43,703 bases of DNA, from positions 1-43,703 of the forward strand of contig NZ_JAMDHK010000026.1 of the NCBI RefSeq assembly GCF_024721115.1, given 5' to 3'. The notes under the pieces were generated by a model. It did no database searches, was not told the origin of the DNA, and worked only from the letters and a program-made list of their open reading frames with translations. This DNA is from Salipiger pentaromativorans (GTDB lineage: Bacteria > Pseudomonadota > Alphaproteobacteria > Rhodobacterales > Rhodobacteraceae). This document shows positions 34,249-42,478 of this stretch, one piece after another (position 1 is the stretch's first letter; each line of letters begins with the position of its first letter). Both the position numbers and the translations under genes were made by a program.

Positions 34249-35328
34249 ATGGACGCCGACGCCATGCAGCCTGTCGACAGCCCGGAGCTGCGCAAGCTCT
34301 ACGCCGATTTCAAAGCCCAGCATCTGAACCCGCTCTGGACCCAGACCGGCGATCTGATGCCGCGCCATCCGCGCCCCAAGGCGGTGGCCCATGTCTGGAA
34401 ATGGTCCGATCTCTATCCGCTGGCGCAGGCTTCGGGCGATCTGGTGCCGGTGGGCCGTGGCGGCGAGCGCCGCGCCATCGGGCTCGCCAACCCCGGGCTC
34501 GGCGGCGAGGCCTATATCTCGCCGACGCTGTGGTGTGCGATCCAGTATCTCGGACCCAAGGAAACCGCCCCCGAACACCGCCATTCGCAGAACGCCTTCC
34601 GCTTCGTCGTCGAGGGCGAGGGCGTCTGGACCGTGGTCAACGGCGATCCGGTGCGCATGTCGCGCGGCGATTTCCTGCTGACGCCGGGCTGGAACTTCCA
34701 CGGCCACCACAACGAGCTGGATGCGCCGATGGCCTGGATCGACGGGCTCGACATCCCGTTCTCCTACCAGATGGATGTGGGCTTTTTCGAGTTCGGCTCC
34801 GACCGGGTCACCGATTACGCCACGCCGAACTATTCGCGCGGCGAGCGGCTCTGGTGCCATCCGGGCCTGCGCCCGCTGTCGCAGCTTCAGAACACCGTGT
34901 CCTCGCCCATCGGCGCCTATCGCTGGGACTACACCGACGCGGCGCTCACCCAGCAGCTTCTGCTGGAAGAGGAGGGGCATCCCGCCACGGTCGAGCAGGG
35001 CCACGCGGCGATCCGCTATGTGAACCCGACCACCGGCGGCGACGTGATGCCGACCATCCGGGCCGAATTCCACCGCCTGCGCGCGGGCACCGAAACGGCG
35101 CTGCGGCGCGAGGTCGGCTCGACGGTCTTCCAGGTCTTCGAGGGCAAGGGCGCCATCGTCATGGGCGGCACCGAGCACAAGGTCGAGAAGGGCGACATCT
35201 TCGTCATCCCGTCCTGGGTGCCGTGGTCGCTTCAGGCGGAGACCTCCTTCGACCTGTTCCGCTTCTCGGATGCGCCGATCATGGAGCGGCTGCATTTCGA
35301 TCGCACGCAGATCGAAGACGCGGGGTAA
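34249..35328 (+). CDS. gtdA: Gentisate 1,2-dioxygenase
   Basis: This 359-residue iron-dependent cupin dioxygenase opens gentisate to maleylpyruvate. The N-terminal cupin holds the iron ligands: His110 and His112 (PEHRHSQNAFRF) and His151 (GWNFHGHHN), spaced as in characterised gentisate dioxygenases. A second cupin follows (about 250-345). The start has GAGGGGAGG immediately upstream. It is the first gene of the operon and thus directly under the MarR-type operator. Confidence 0.95.
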   Translation: MDADAMQPVDSPELRKLYADFKAQHLNPLWTQTGDLMPRHPRPKAVAHVWKWSDLYPLAQASGDLVPVGRGGERRAIGLANPGLGGEAYISPTLWCAIQYLGPKETAPEHRHSQNAFRFVVEGEGVWTVVNGDPVRMSRGDFLLTPGWNFHGHHNELDAPMAWIDGLDIPFSYQMDVGFFEFGSDRVTDYATPNYSRGERLWCHPGLRPLSQLQNTVSSPIGAYRWDYTDAALTQQLLLEEEGHPATVEQGHAAIRYVNPTTGGDVMPTIRAEFHRLRAGTETALRREVGSTVFQVFEGKGAIVMGGTEHKVEKGDIFVIPSWVPWSLQAETSFDLFRFSDAPIMERLHFDRTQIEDAG

Positions 35329-35330
35329 GC

Positions 35331-35894
35331 ATGAGCACGCTCGACGAGGCGCGGGACGCCCTGCGCCAGCGTCAGGGCCTTGGCGCGCGTTACGACGCGC
35401 CCGAGGCGCCGGCGCAGGATCTCGCGCTGGCCCGCAGCGGCACCGCCTATTTCGCCCGCAAGCTCAACGAGCTGGACGACGCGGCGCTTTACGCGCCGTC
35501 GCGGGTGGCGGGCATGACGCGGGCGCATGTGGTCTGCGCGGTCTCTTACCAGGCGCGGGCGATCGCGCGTCAGGCCGAGGCCGCCACCGCCGGCGCGCAG
35601 ATCCCGCCGCTGCGCGATCCCGAATGGGACGCGCTTGAGGATCTCGACCTGGGGGCGACCCTGCCGCCGCGTGCGCTGCGCCATCTTTTCGATCATTCCG
35701 CCGTGCATCTGGATGTGGTCTGGCGCGATCTTCCCGGCGCGGGCTGGGACCTGATGGGCGCCGGGGCCGATGGCACGCCGCGCCCGTTGCGCGCTACGGC
35801 GATGGAACGTGCCGGGATGCTCTGGCAGAGTGCGCTCGAACTGGGCAATGGCGCGCGGGAACGCGACCTGCCGCCCGTTCTGCGCCCGGTGTGA
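35331..35894 (+). CDS. DinB / maleylpyruvate isomerase N-terminal-like protein
   Basis: This 187-residue protein resembles the DinB-superfamily N-terminal domain of mycothiol-dependent maleylpyruvate isomerases. MTRAHVVCAVSYQARAIARQAEA corresponds to the usual 'wtrahvlaHLa' helix, but the His that binds zinc in the actinobacterial enzyme is not there (V-C-A-V instead). DHSAVHLDVVWRDLPGAGWD matches the second metal region, with His where the reference has Glu. The gene lies 2 bases after gtdA. A glutathione-type maleylpyruvate isomerase is encoded two genes downstream, so this protein is either redundant or has another role. Activity is not assured. Confidence 0.7.
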   Translation: MSTLDEARDALRQRQGLGARYDAPEAPAQDLALARSGTAYFARKLNELDDAALYAPSRVAGMTRAHVVCAVSYQARAIARQAEAATAGAQIPPLRDPEWDALEDLDLGATLPPRALRHLFDHSAVHLDVVWRDLPGAGWDLMGAGADGTPRPLRATAMERAGMLWQSALELGNGARERDLPPVLRPV

Positions 35895-35930
35895 CCCGGA
35901 CAAATATCTGAATTCAAAAGGAAACGACGC

Positions 35931-36626
35931 ATGACCAATCTCTTCCCCTCTCCTGCCTGGCCCACCGTTCCGGTCAAGGGAGAAAGCGCCGAATACCCCG
36001 TGCACCGCATTTTCTGCGTGGGCCGCAACTACGCCGCCCATGCCGCCGAGATGGGCGTCGAGGTCGACCGCGAGGCGCCGTTCTATTTCACCAAATCGGC
36101 GCTGATGACCCAGGCGACCGACACCACGATCCCCTATCCGCCGGGCACCGAGAACTTCCACTATGAGATGGAACTGGTGATCGCCATCGGCGCGCCCGTC
36201 TTCAAGGCCGACACCGCCGAGGCCGCCAAGGCGATCTATGGCTTTGCCTGCGGTCTCGACATGACCCGCCGCGACCTGCAACTCGCCGCCCGCGCCAAGC
36301 AGCGCCCGTGGGATCTGGGCAAGGATGTGGAGCAGTCCGCCGTCTTCGCCGCCATCACCAAGGCCGCCGATTTCGACGCCATCGGTCCGCAGAGCATCCA
36401 TCTGGAAGTGAACGGCGAGACCAAGCAGGACGCCAAGCTTGACGATCTGATCTGGAAAATCGACGAGATCGTGTCGCACCTTTCGGGCTTCTACCACCTT
36501 CAGCCGGGCGACCTGATCATGACCGGCACGCCCGCGGGCGTGGGCGCCGTGGTGGCGGGCGACGTGATCACCGGCGGCATCGACGGGCTCGACCCGATCA
36601 AGCTGACCATCGGGGCGGCGGAATGA
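35931..36626 (+). CDS. nagK: Fumarylpyruvate hydrolase (FAH family)
   Basis: This 231-residue cytoplasmic enzyme belongs to the fumarylacetoacetate hydrolase family and hydrolyses fumarylpyruvate to fumarate and pyruvate. Metal ligands are visible as Glu79 and Glu81 (HYEMELVIAIG) and Asp110 (GLDMTRRD), and FYFTKSALMT and MTGTPAGVGAVVAGD are family blocks. The gene follows the DinB gene by 36 bases and overlaps the isomerase gene by ATGA. It completes the gentisate pathway in the operon. Confidence 0.94.
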   Translation: MTNLFPSPAWPTVPVKGESAEYPVHRIFCVGRNYAAHAAEMGVEVDREAPFYFTKSALMTQATDTTIPYPPGTENFHYEMELVIAIGAPVFKADTAEAAKAIYGFACGLDMTRRDLQLAARAKQRPWDLGKDVEQSAVFAAITKAADFDAIGPQSIHLEVNGETKQDAKLDDLIWKIDEIVSHLSGFYHLQPGDLIMTGTPAGVGAVVAGDVITGGIDGLDPIKLTIGAAE

Positions 36627-37270
36627 TCCACTTCCACGGCTACTTCCGGTCTTCGAGCGCCTATCGCTGCCGCATCGCCTTCAATCTGAAGGGGATCGAG
36701 TACGATTTCACCTCGGTGCATCTGCGCAAGGACGGCGGGCAGCAGAAGACGCCCGCATTCCGCGCGCTGAACCCGCAGGCGCTGGTTCCGGCGCTGGAGG
36801 AGGGCGATTTCCGCCTCACCCAGTCGCTTGCGATCATCGAATGGCTGGACGAGACCAAGCCGGGCGCCAAGCTGATCCCCGAAGACCCGGACCTGCGCGC
36901 GCTGGTCCGGGCCTTTTCCCAGGTCATCGCCTGCGATGTGCACCCGCTGCAGAACCTGCGCGTGCTCGATTACCTCAAGGCCGAGTTCGGTGCGGATCAG
37001 GACGCGCTGGATGCCTGGTGCGGACGCTGGATCGCCGACGGGCTCAACGCCTGCGAGGCGCTGCTGGCGGGCCGCCCGCAAAGCACCTTCTGCTTTGGCG
37101 AGACGCCCTCGCTGGCCGACATCTGCCTTGTGCCGCAGGTGTTCTCTGCCGCGCGCTTCAAGGTCGACATCTCGGGGCTGAGCAACGTCAACCGCATCGC
37201 CGAGGCGTGTAACGCGCTGCCGGCCTTCGCCGATGCGCATCCCAAGACCCAACCCGACAGCGAGGCCTGA
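36623..37270 (+). CDS. nagL: Maleylpyruvate isomerase, glutathione S-transferase type
   Basis: This 215-residue zeta-class GST uses glutathione to isomerise maleylpyruvate to fumarylpyruvate. The zeta-class motif is visible as FRSSSAYRCRIAFNLKG (8-24), with Ser residues that hold the thiolate; the second region includes LTQSLAIIEWLDE (usual glutathione contact) and SLADICLVPQVFSA of the C-terminal domain. The start overlaps the nagK stop. The operon order dioxygenase, (DinB), hydrolase, isomerase matches the gentisate pathway, which it completes with nagK. Confidence 0.95.
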   Translation: MIHFHGYFRSSSAYRCRIAFNLKGIEYDFTSVHLRKDGGQQKTPAFRALNPQALVPALEEGDFRLTQSLAIIEWLDETKPGAKLIPEDPDLRALVRAFSQVIACDVHPLQNLRVLDYLKAEFGADQDALDAWCGRWIADGLNACEALLAGRPQSTFCFGETPSLADICLVPQVFSAARFKVDISGLSNVNRIAEACNALPAFADAHPKTQPDSEA

Positions 37271-37315
37271 GTTCAGGCCGCGCCGTCACTTCGTCATGAA
37301 CAGGGAGGAAACGCC

Positions 37316-38305
37316 ATGACCTTTGCCAAATTCACCAAATCCGCGCTTGTCGGCGCGCTGATGGCCACCGTGGCCGCAGGCGCCGCTCAGGCGCGCGAGC
37401 TGCGCATGGGGCTGATCACGCCCCCCAGCCACGTCTGGACCAAGGTCGCCAACCGCATCGCCGAGAAGCTGCCCGAAGCCACCGATGGCGAGCTGACCGT
37501 CGCGGTGTTTCCGGCGGGCCAGCTCGGCTCGGAACAGGAGATGTTCCAGCAGCTCTCCGCCGGGCTTCTGGACGCGGGCCTCATGACCGCCGCGATCACC
37601 AGCCTGCGCGCGCCCTCGATGCAGGGCTGGTTCACGCCGCATCTCTTTGCCGACGTGACCGAGGCGCAGGCCGCCGCCGAGCTGCCCGCCGCGCAGAAGA
37701 TGCTGGAAGAGCTTCAGCGCGCCAACCTGCATGGCATGGGCTATACCTTCGCCGGGATGCGCCACATTCTGATGCAGGGCGCGCCCGCCGGGTCGGTCGA
37801 AGACCTCGCGGATAAAAAGATCCGCATCGTGCCCTTCCCGGCGATGAAAGTCTGGTGGGGCGAGGTCGGCGCGGTGCCGACCCCGGTGAATCTCACGCAA
37901 GTTTATCAGGCGCTGCAAACCGGCCTGCTCGACGGCATCGACATCGACCTCGACGCGCTTGTCGGCCTCAAGTTCGACGAGGTGGCCAAGGGGCTGACGA
38001 TCACCAACCACATGGCTTTCCCCTCGGTAATGATGGTGTCGAACCCGACCTGGATGAGCCTCAGCGACGAGCAGAAAGCGGCGTTCCAGGCGGTCGTGGA
38101 CGAGGCGCTGGCCTGGGGCTCGGAGAGCCAGGTGACGGCGGAAGAAAGCAACCTCGCCTCGCTGGAAGGCAAGCTGGAGATCCTGCATCTCGAAGACGGC
38201 GAGACCGCCTTTGCCGGTGCCGACGCAGCGGTGCAGGCGAGCTTTGCGCAATATCCGCTCATCGCCGAATTCCAGAGCGAAGTGAAAGCGGAGCAGGGCG
38301 AGTGA
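37316..38305 (+). CDS. TRAP transporter periplasmic binding protein, DctP family
   Basis: This 329-residue periplasmic protein has a signal peptide (cleavage near 26, AQA|RE) and is a DctP-type receptor, with HVWTKVANRIAEKLPEATDGELTV, FPAGQLGSEQEMFQQL, KKIRIVPFPAMKVWWGEVGAVPTPVNLTQVYQALQTGLLDGID. The Arg in IRIVPF is the one that usually holds the carboxylate of the ligand. Lying between the maleylpyruvate isomerase gene and the 3-hydroxybenzoate monooxygenase gene, it likely binds 3-hydroxybenzoate or a related aromatic carboxylate. The start follows a strong AGGGAGG. Confidence 0.92.
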   Translation: MTFAKFTKSALVGALMATVAAGAAQARELRMGLITPPSHVWTKVANRIAEKLPEATDGELTVAVFPAGQLGSEQEMFQQLSAGLLDAGLMTAAITSLRAPSMQGWFTPHLFADVTEAQAAAELPAAQKMLEELQRANLHGMGYTFAGMRHILMQGAPAGSVEDLADKKIRIVPFPAMKVWWGEVGAVPTPVNLTQVYQALQTGLLDGIDIDLDALVGLKFDEVAKGLTITNHMAFPSVMMVSNPTWMSLSDEQKAAFQAVVDEALAWGSESQVTAEESNLASLEGKLEILHLEDGETAFAGADAAVQASFAQYPLIAEFQSEVKAEQGE

Positions 38306-38796
38306 GATACCTTCCCGCTCTTTCGGGCGGGCTGGTCCGGCTGGAACGCTGGGCCAGCCGGGCCCTTGTCATCCTCTTTGTGGGGCTGATCGTGACCAAT
38401 GTGGCGATGCGCTATCTCGCCGGCAAACCCATCGTCTATGCCGAGGAGCTGGCGGCGATCCTGCTGGTCTGGCTGACGCTGGTGGCGGTGTCGATCTCGA
38501 TCCGCGACAAGGCGCAGATCGGCGTGACGCTGCTGGTCGACAAGCTGCCCCGCGTGGCGCAGCCCTGGATCGACGCGCTGGTCTGGGCGCTGATCGCGGG
38601 CATGCTGGCGATTTTGCTGAACGCAGGCATCGGCTGGGTGCGCTCGCCCGCCGTCGAGTTCGAGCAGATCATCACCACCGGCTGGCCCAAGGCGCCGTTC
38701 TTTTACATTTTCCCGATTTTCTGTGCCACCGCGCTCATCCATGTGCTGGGCCATCTGGCGGAGTCCATCGGCAAGCTGACGGGGAGGCTGGTGTGA
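38302..38796 (+). CDS. TRAP transporter small permease, DctQ family
   Basis: This 164-residue inner-membrane protein has four predicted helices and the DctQ pattern (VRLERWASRALVILFVGLIVTNVAMRYLAG, then YAEELAAILLVWLTLVA and a final HVLGHLAESI). It starts at a GTG overlapping the DctP stop. It pairs with the large permease. Confidence 0.9.
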   Translation: MRYLPALSGGLVRLERWASRALVILFVGLIVTNVAMRYLAGKPIVYAEELAAILLVWLTLVAVSISIRDKAQIGVTLLVDKLPRVAQPWIDALVWALIAGMLAILLNAGIGWVRSPAVEFEQIITTGWPKAPFFYIFPIFCATALIHVLGHLAESIGKLTGRLV

Positions 38797-40055
38797 CCGG
38801 CGGTGTCTTTCTCGGGCTGATGCTCATCGGCATGCCGATTGCCTTTGTGCTGATCGGCGCGACCCTGGCCTTTGTGGCCATCACCGGCAATGTGGCGATC
38901 CTGTCGGCGATCCCGCAGATCGCCTTCGGCTCGGTCGAGAATTTCGACCTGCTGGCGATCCCGCTCTTTGTCCTTCTGGGCGAGATCATGAACGAAAGCG
39001 GGCTGACGCGGCGGATCATCCTTGCCGTGCGGGTCTGGCTGACGCGGGTGCCGCACAACCTGGTGATCGTGAACCTGATCTCGAACCTGGCGCTGGCGGC
39101 GATCATGGGCTCGGCCACCGCGCAGATGGCGGTGATGAGCCGCGTCGTGGTGCCCGAGATGGAGCGCGACGGCTACAAGCGCGGCTATGCGGCGGGGCTT
39201 ACGGCCTCGGCGGGCCTCCTGGGGCCGATCATTCCACCCTCGATGGTCTTCATCATCTATGGCGTGATCGCGCAGGTCTCGATTGCCGAGATGTTCACGG
39301 CGGGCATCATGCCGGGGCTGATGCTCTTCGTCTTCATGGTGTCGATCGCCATGTGGCAGGCGGGGCGCAACCACAACCCGCTGGCGGCGGGGGCGGGAAT
39401 TCCCGACATCCCGCGCTGGAAGGCCACGCTGCCGGGGCTGGCCACCATGCTGATCCCGCTGACCATCGTGGGCGGCATCTCGGCGGGCATCTTCACCCCC
39501 ACCGAAAGTGCGGCTGCGGCCATCGTGGTGGCGCTGATCTTCGGCGGGCTGATCTTCCGCGAGCTGCCGCTGAGATCCATCCCCGCGATCATCGACCGCA
39601 CCGTGATCAACTCGGCCATCGTGCTGTTCCTGATCATGGCAGCCAAGGTTTTCGGCTGGGTGCTGACCTATAACCAGATCCCGCAGGCGGTGGCGGCCTT
39701 CATCACCTCGCTGTCGGACGATCCCATTATCTTCATGCTGCTGATCATGGTGGCGCTGACCGCCGTGGGCATGTTCCTCGACGGCATCGCGGCTCTGATC
39801 ATCCTGACGCCGATCCTGCTGCCGGTGGCTGTCGGGCAATACGGCATCGACCCGATCCAGTTCGGCGTGATGATGAGCCTGACGCTGGTGCTGGGCCTGC
39901 TGACCCCGCCCGTGGGCACCGGGCTCTATATCGCTGCGGCGCTGTCGAACGTGCCGATCCTTACCCTGTCGCGGCTGGTGATGCCCTATGTGCTGGCGAC
40001 CATCGTCGTCATCCTGTCCGTGATCCTGATCCCCTGGCTGGTCCACCCGTTCTAG
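38793..40055 (+). CDS. TRAP transporter large permease, DctM family
   Basis: This 420-residue protein has about twelve hydrophobic segments and is the ion-coupled (usually Na+) transport subunit. DctM features include LLAIPLFVLLGEIMNESGLTRRI, GSATAQMAVMSRVVVPEME, AGLTASAGLLGPIIPPSMVFIIYGVI, and LTPPVGTGLYIAAALSNVP. The start is a GTG overlapping the DctQ stop (GTGA). The transporter is placed inside the aromatic operon. Confidence 0.94.
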   Translation: MTGGVFLGLMLIGMPIAFVLIGATLAFVAITGNVAILSAIPQIAFGSVENFDLLAIPLFVLLGEIMNESGLTRRIILAVRVWLTRVPHNLVIVNLISNLALAAIMGSATAQMAVMSRVVVPEMERDGYKRGYAAGLTASAGLLGPIIPPSMVFIIYGVIAQVSIAEMFTAGIMPGLMLFVFMVSIAMWQAGRNHNPLAAGAGIPDIPRWKATLPGLATMLIPLTIVGGISAGIFTPTESAAAAIVVALIFGGLIFRELPLRSIPAIIDRTVINSAIVLFLIMAAKVFGWVLTYNQIPQAVAAFITSLSDDPIIFMLLIMVALTAVGMFLDGIAALIILTPILLPVAVGQYGIDPIQFGVMMSLTLVLGLLTPPVGTGLYIAAALSNVPILTLSRLVMPYVLATIVVILSVILIPWLVHPF

Positions 40056-40130
40056 GGCGGGCCACCCCAAACCCCCTGACCGAAGAAACTCCGGCCCGGA
40101 CCCGTCCCGGCCGAACAGAGGAGATTTGCC

Positions 40131-41342
40131 ATGACCCAAGACCTTCCCATCCTGATCGCCGGCGGCGGCATCGGCGGGCTCGCCACCGCCATCGGCCTCG
40201 CGCAGAAGGGCTTCCGCTCGCTGGTGCTGGAGCGTGCGCCCGAGCTGGGCGAGATCGGCGCGGGCATCCAGCTCGGCCCCAACGCCTTTCATGCCTTCGA
40301 CTATCTGGGTGTGGGTGACGAGGCGCGCGCCATGGCGGTCTATGTCGACAACCTGCGCCTGATGGATGCCATCGACGGCACCGAAATCACCCGCATCCCG
40401 CTCGACGACAAATTTCGCGCGCGGTTCAAGAACCCTTACGCGGTGATCCATCGCGGAGATCTGCACGCGGTCTTCCTGCGCGCCTGCGAGGCACATCCGC
40501 TGGTCGAGCTGCGCACCTCCTCCGAGGTTGCGGATTACGAGCAGGACGGCAGCAGCGTGACGGCGATCCTTGCCAGCGGCGAAAAGGTCACCGGCCATAT
40601 GCTGGTGGGGGCCGACGGGCTCTGGTCGAACATCCGCAAGCGGGTGGTGGGCGACGGCGCGCCGCGCGTTTCGGGCCACACCACCTACCGCTCGGTGATC
40701 CCCACCGAGGAGATGCCCGAGGATCTGCGCTGGAACGCCGCGACGCTCTGGGCCGGGCCGAAATGCCATATCGTGCATTACCCGCTGAAGGGCTGGAAGC
40801 AGTTCAACCTCGTGGTGACCTATCACAACGACGCGCCCTCGCCCGAGGCCGGTGTCAGCGTCACCCATGAAGAGGTGAAGCTGGGCTTCGAACACGTGGC
40901 GCCGGTGGCCAAGCAGATCATCGACCGGGGTCAGAACTGGAAACGCTGGGTGCTCTGCGACCGCGATCCGGTGTCGAACTGGGTCGACGGCCGCGTGGTG
41001 CTCTTGGGCGATGCGGCGCATCCGATGCTGCAATATTTCGCGCAGGGCGCCTGCATGGCGATGGAGGACGCTGTGGCGCTTGCCCATTGCATGGAAGCCT
41101 ATGACGATCTGGGCACGGCGTTCCGCCAGTATCAGGATCTGCGCGAGCTGCGCACCGCGCGGGTGCAGCTTCAGTCGCGCGAGATCGGCCAGCATGTCTA
41201 TCATCCCGCCGGGGCGCATGCAGAGCTGCGCAACGCGGTGATGCGGGCGAAATCGCCCGAGAACTGGTACGACATCGTCGACTGGCTCTATGGCTCGACC
41301 GGGCTGGAAGGCGCGGTTTCGGCGGAGACCCACAAGGCATAA
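40131..41342 (+). CDS. 3-hydroxybenzoate 6-monooxygenase
   Basis: This 403-residue flavoprotein should convert 3-hydroxybenzoate to gentisate using NADH and oxygen. It has the FAD motif IAGGGIGGLATAIGL, the DG motif GADGLWSNIRK and GDAAHPMLQYFAQGACMAMEDAV (GD at 293-294). His213 and Gln301, which act in the Rhodococcus 3-hydroxybenzoate 6-hydroxylase, and Tyr217 are present at the same numbers. The general salicylate hydroxylase family is similar, so a para-hydroxylase acting on another hydroxybenzoate cannot be excluded; but the gentisate genes beside it fix the product. A GAGGAG ribosome site precedes the start. It is the last gene of the operon. Confidence 0.9.
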   Translation: MTQDLPILIAGGGIGGLATAIGLAQKGFRSLVLERAPELGEIGAGIQLGPNAFHAFDYLGVGDEARAMAVYVDNLRLMDAIDGTEITRIPLDDKFRARFKNPYAVIHRGDLHAVFLRACEAHPLVELRTSSEVADYEQDGSSVTAILASGEKVTGHMLVGADGLWSNIRKRVVGDGAPRVSGHTTYRSVIPTEEMPEDLRWNAATLWAGPKCHIVHYPLKGWKQFNLVVTYHNDAPSPEAGVSVTHEEVKLGFEHVAPVAKQIIDRGQNWKRWVLCDRDPVSNWVDGRVVLLGDAAHPMLQYFAQGACMAMEDAVALAHCMEAYDDLGTAFRQYQDLRELRTARVQLQSREIGQHVYHPAGAHAELRNAVMRAKSPENWYDIVDWLYGSTGLEGAVSAETHKA

Positions 41343-41348
41343 ATGCAG

Positions 41349-41376
41349 GCGGCAGGCCCGGATCCGGGCCTGCCGC
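41349..41376. terminator. Perfect 28-bp GC-rich palindrome, candidate terminator
   Basis: A fully self-complementary 28-bp sequence lies 6 bases after the 3-hydroxybenzoate operon stop and 17 bases before the stop of the convergent monooxygenase gene. The central GATC is symmetric and the arms are 12 bp. There is only a short T-rich tail (ATACTTT), so it may act as a hairpin that ends both transcripts, or as a protein site. Confidence 0.7.
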
Positions 41377-41393
41377 ATACTTTCGTCAGGGTG

Positions 41394-41705
41394 CTACGCC
41401 AGCACCTGCACGGCCTCGAAGATCTCCAGCTCGGGCGGGCCGAGATACATGCCTTCCGAGGATTTGGCGCCTTTGTGCGCCGCGCGGAAGGCGGCGCTTT
41501 TCGTCCAGGCCTGAAAGCTCGCCTCGTTCTCCCAGATCGTGTGCGAGGCATAAAGGATGTGGTCCGCCTGCGCGGGCCCTTTCATCAGGGCGAAGCTGCG
41601 AAAGCCCGGCACTTGCTTGAGATGGCTGTCGCGCGCCTCCCACATCGCTTCGAACGCCTCCGCCTGCTCGGGCACCACCTTGAAACGGTTCATGGTCAGA
41701 TACAT
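41394..41705 (-). CDS. Antibiotic biosynthesis monooxygenase, IsdG-like
   Basis: This 103-residue ferredoxin-like protein belongs to the ABM family. The residues of the haem-degrading IsdG enzymes (Asn, Trp, His) are all in place: Asn6 (MNRF), Trp67 (FQAW) and His77 (FRAAH), with a Trp-to-His spacing of 10 as in IsdG. IsdG-type enzymes open haem and release iron. The family also includes proteins with other substrates, so the triad is suggestive rather than decisive. It is a single gene convergent with the aromatic operon and divergent from pth. Confidence 0.82.
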   Translation of the reverse strand: MYLTMNRFKVVPEQAEAFEAMWEARDSHLKQVPGFRSFALMKGPAQADHILYASHTIWENEASFQAWTKSAAFRAAHKGAKSSEGMYLGPPELEIFEAVQVLA

Positions 41706-41785
41706 GCGCCTCTCCTCTTGCCGGTTGTGATTTCCTGCCGCTCCGCTCTATCTAAGGACGAAACACAGCGGATCGGAGGCGAGCC

Positions 41786-42478
41786 TTGCAGATTTTCGTG
41801 GGCCTGGGCAATCCCGGGGGCAAATACGCAAAAAACCGCCACAATATCGGGTTCATGGCCGTCGACCGGATCGCCGAGGATCACGGGTTCGGCCCGTGGC
41901 GCGCGCGCTTCCAGGGCGAGGTGAGCGAGGGGCGGCTGGGCAGCGAAAAGGTTCTGCTGCTGAAGCCGGGCACTTTCATGAACCTCTCGGGCCAGTCGAT
42001 CGGCGAGGCGATGCGGTTCTTCAAGCTGGAGCCGGGCGACGTGACCGTGTTCCATGACGAGCTGGACCTGGCGCCCGGAAAATGCCGGGTCAAGATGAGC
42101 GGCGGTCACGCGGGCCACAACGGGCTGCGCTCGATTCATCAGCATATCGGCGACGCGTATCGCCGGGTGCGGCTGGGGATCGGGCATCCCGGCCGCAAAG
42201 AGCTTGTGGCGGGCTATGTGCTGCATGATTTCGCCCGCGCCGATGCCGACTGGCTCGACGATCTGCTGCGCGGCATCTCGGACGGTGCCGGGGCGCTGGC
42301 GCAAGGGGATGCCGGCGGGTTCCAGAACGCGGTCGCCCTGCGGGTGAATCCGCCGCGCTCCTCGACCACGGCGAAGCCGAAACCGGTCTCCGGCGATGCG
42401 GCGGCGGCAGAGACGGCTCCGAACGAGGCGGTGGATTCGCGCTCGGCGCTGCAAAAGCTCGCGGACAAGTTCCGATGA
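41786..42478 (+). CDS. pth: Peptidyl-tRNA hydrolase
   Basis: Pth recycles tRNA from prematurely released peptidyl-tRNA. The 230-residue protein has [24 protein letters not shown] with Asn9 and the catalytic His19, and [15 protein letters not shown] with Asp91, and [12 protein letters not shown] with further substrate-binding residues. It has a longer, low-complexity C-terminal tail of about 40 residues, common in alphaproteobacteria. The start is TTG at 41786, preceded by GGAGG at 41775-41779; the N-terminus from this codon is a perfect family match. The stop overlaps the DUF2332 gene. Confidence 0.96.
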   Translation: MQIFVGLGNPGGKYAKNRHNIGFMAVDRIAEDHGFGPWRARFQGEVSEGRLGSEKVLLLKPGTFMNLSGQSIGEAMRFFKLEPGDVTVFHDELDLAPGKCRVKMSGGHAGHNGLRSIHQHIGDAYRRVRLGIGHPGRKELVAGYVLHDFARADADWLDDLLRGISDGAGALAQGDAGGFQNAVALRVNPPRSSTTAKPKPVSGDAAAAETAPNEAVDSRSALQKLADKFR

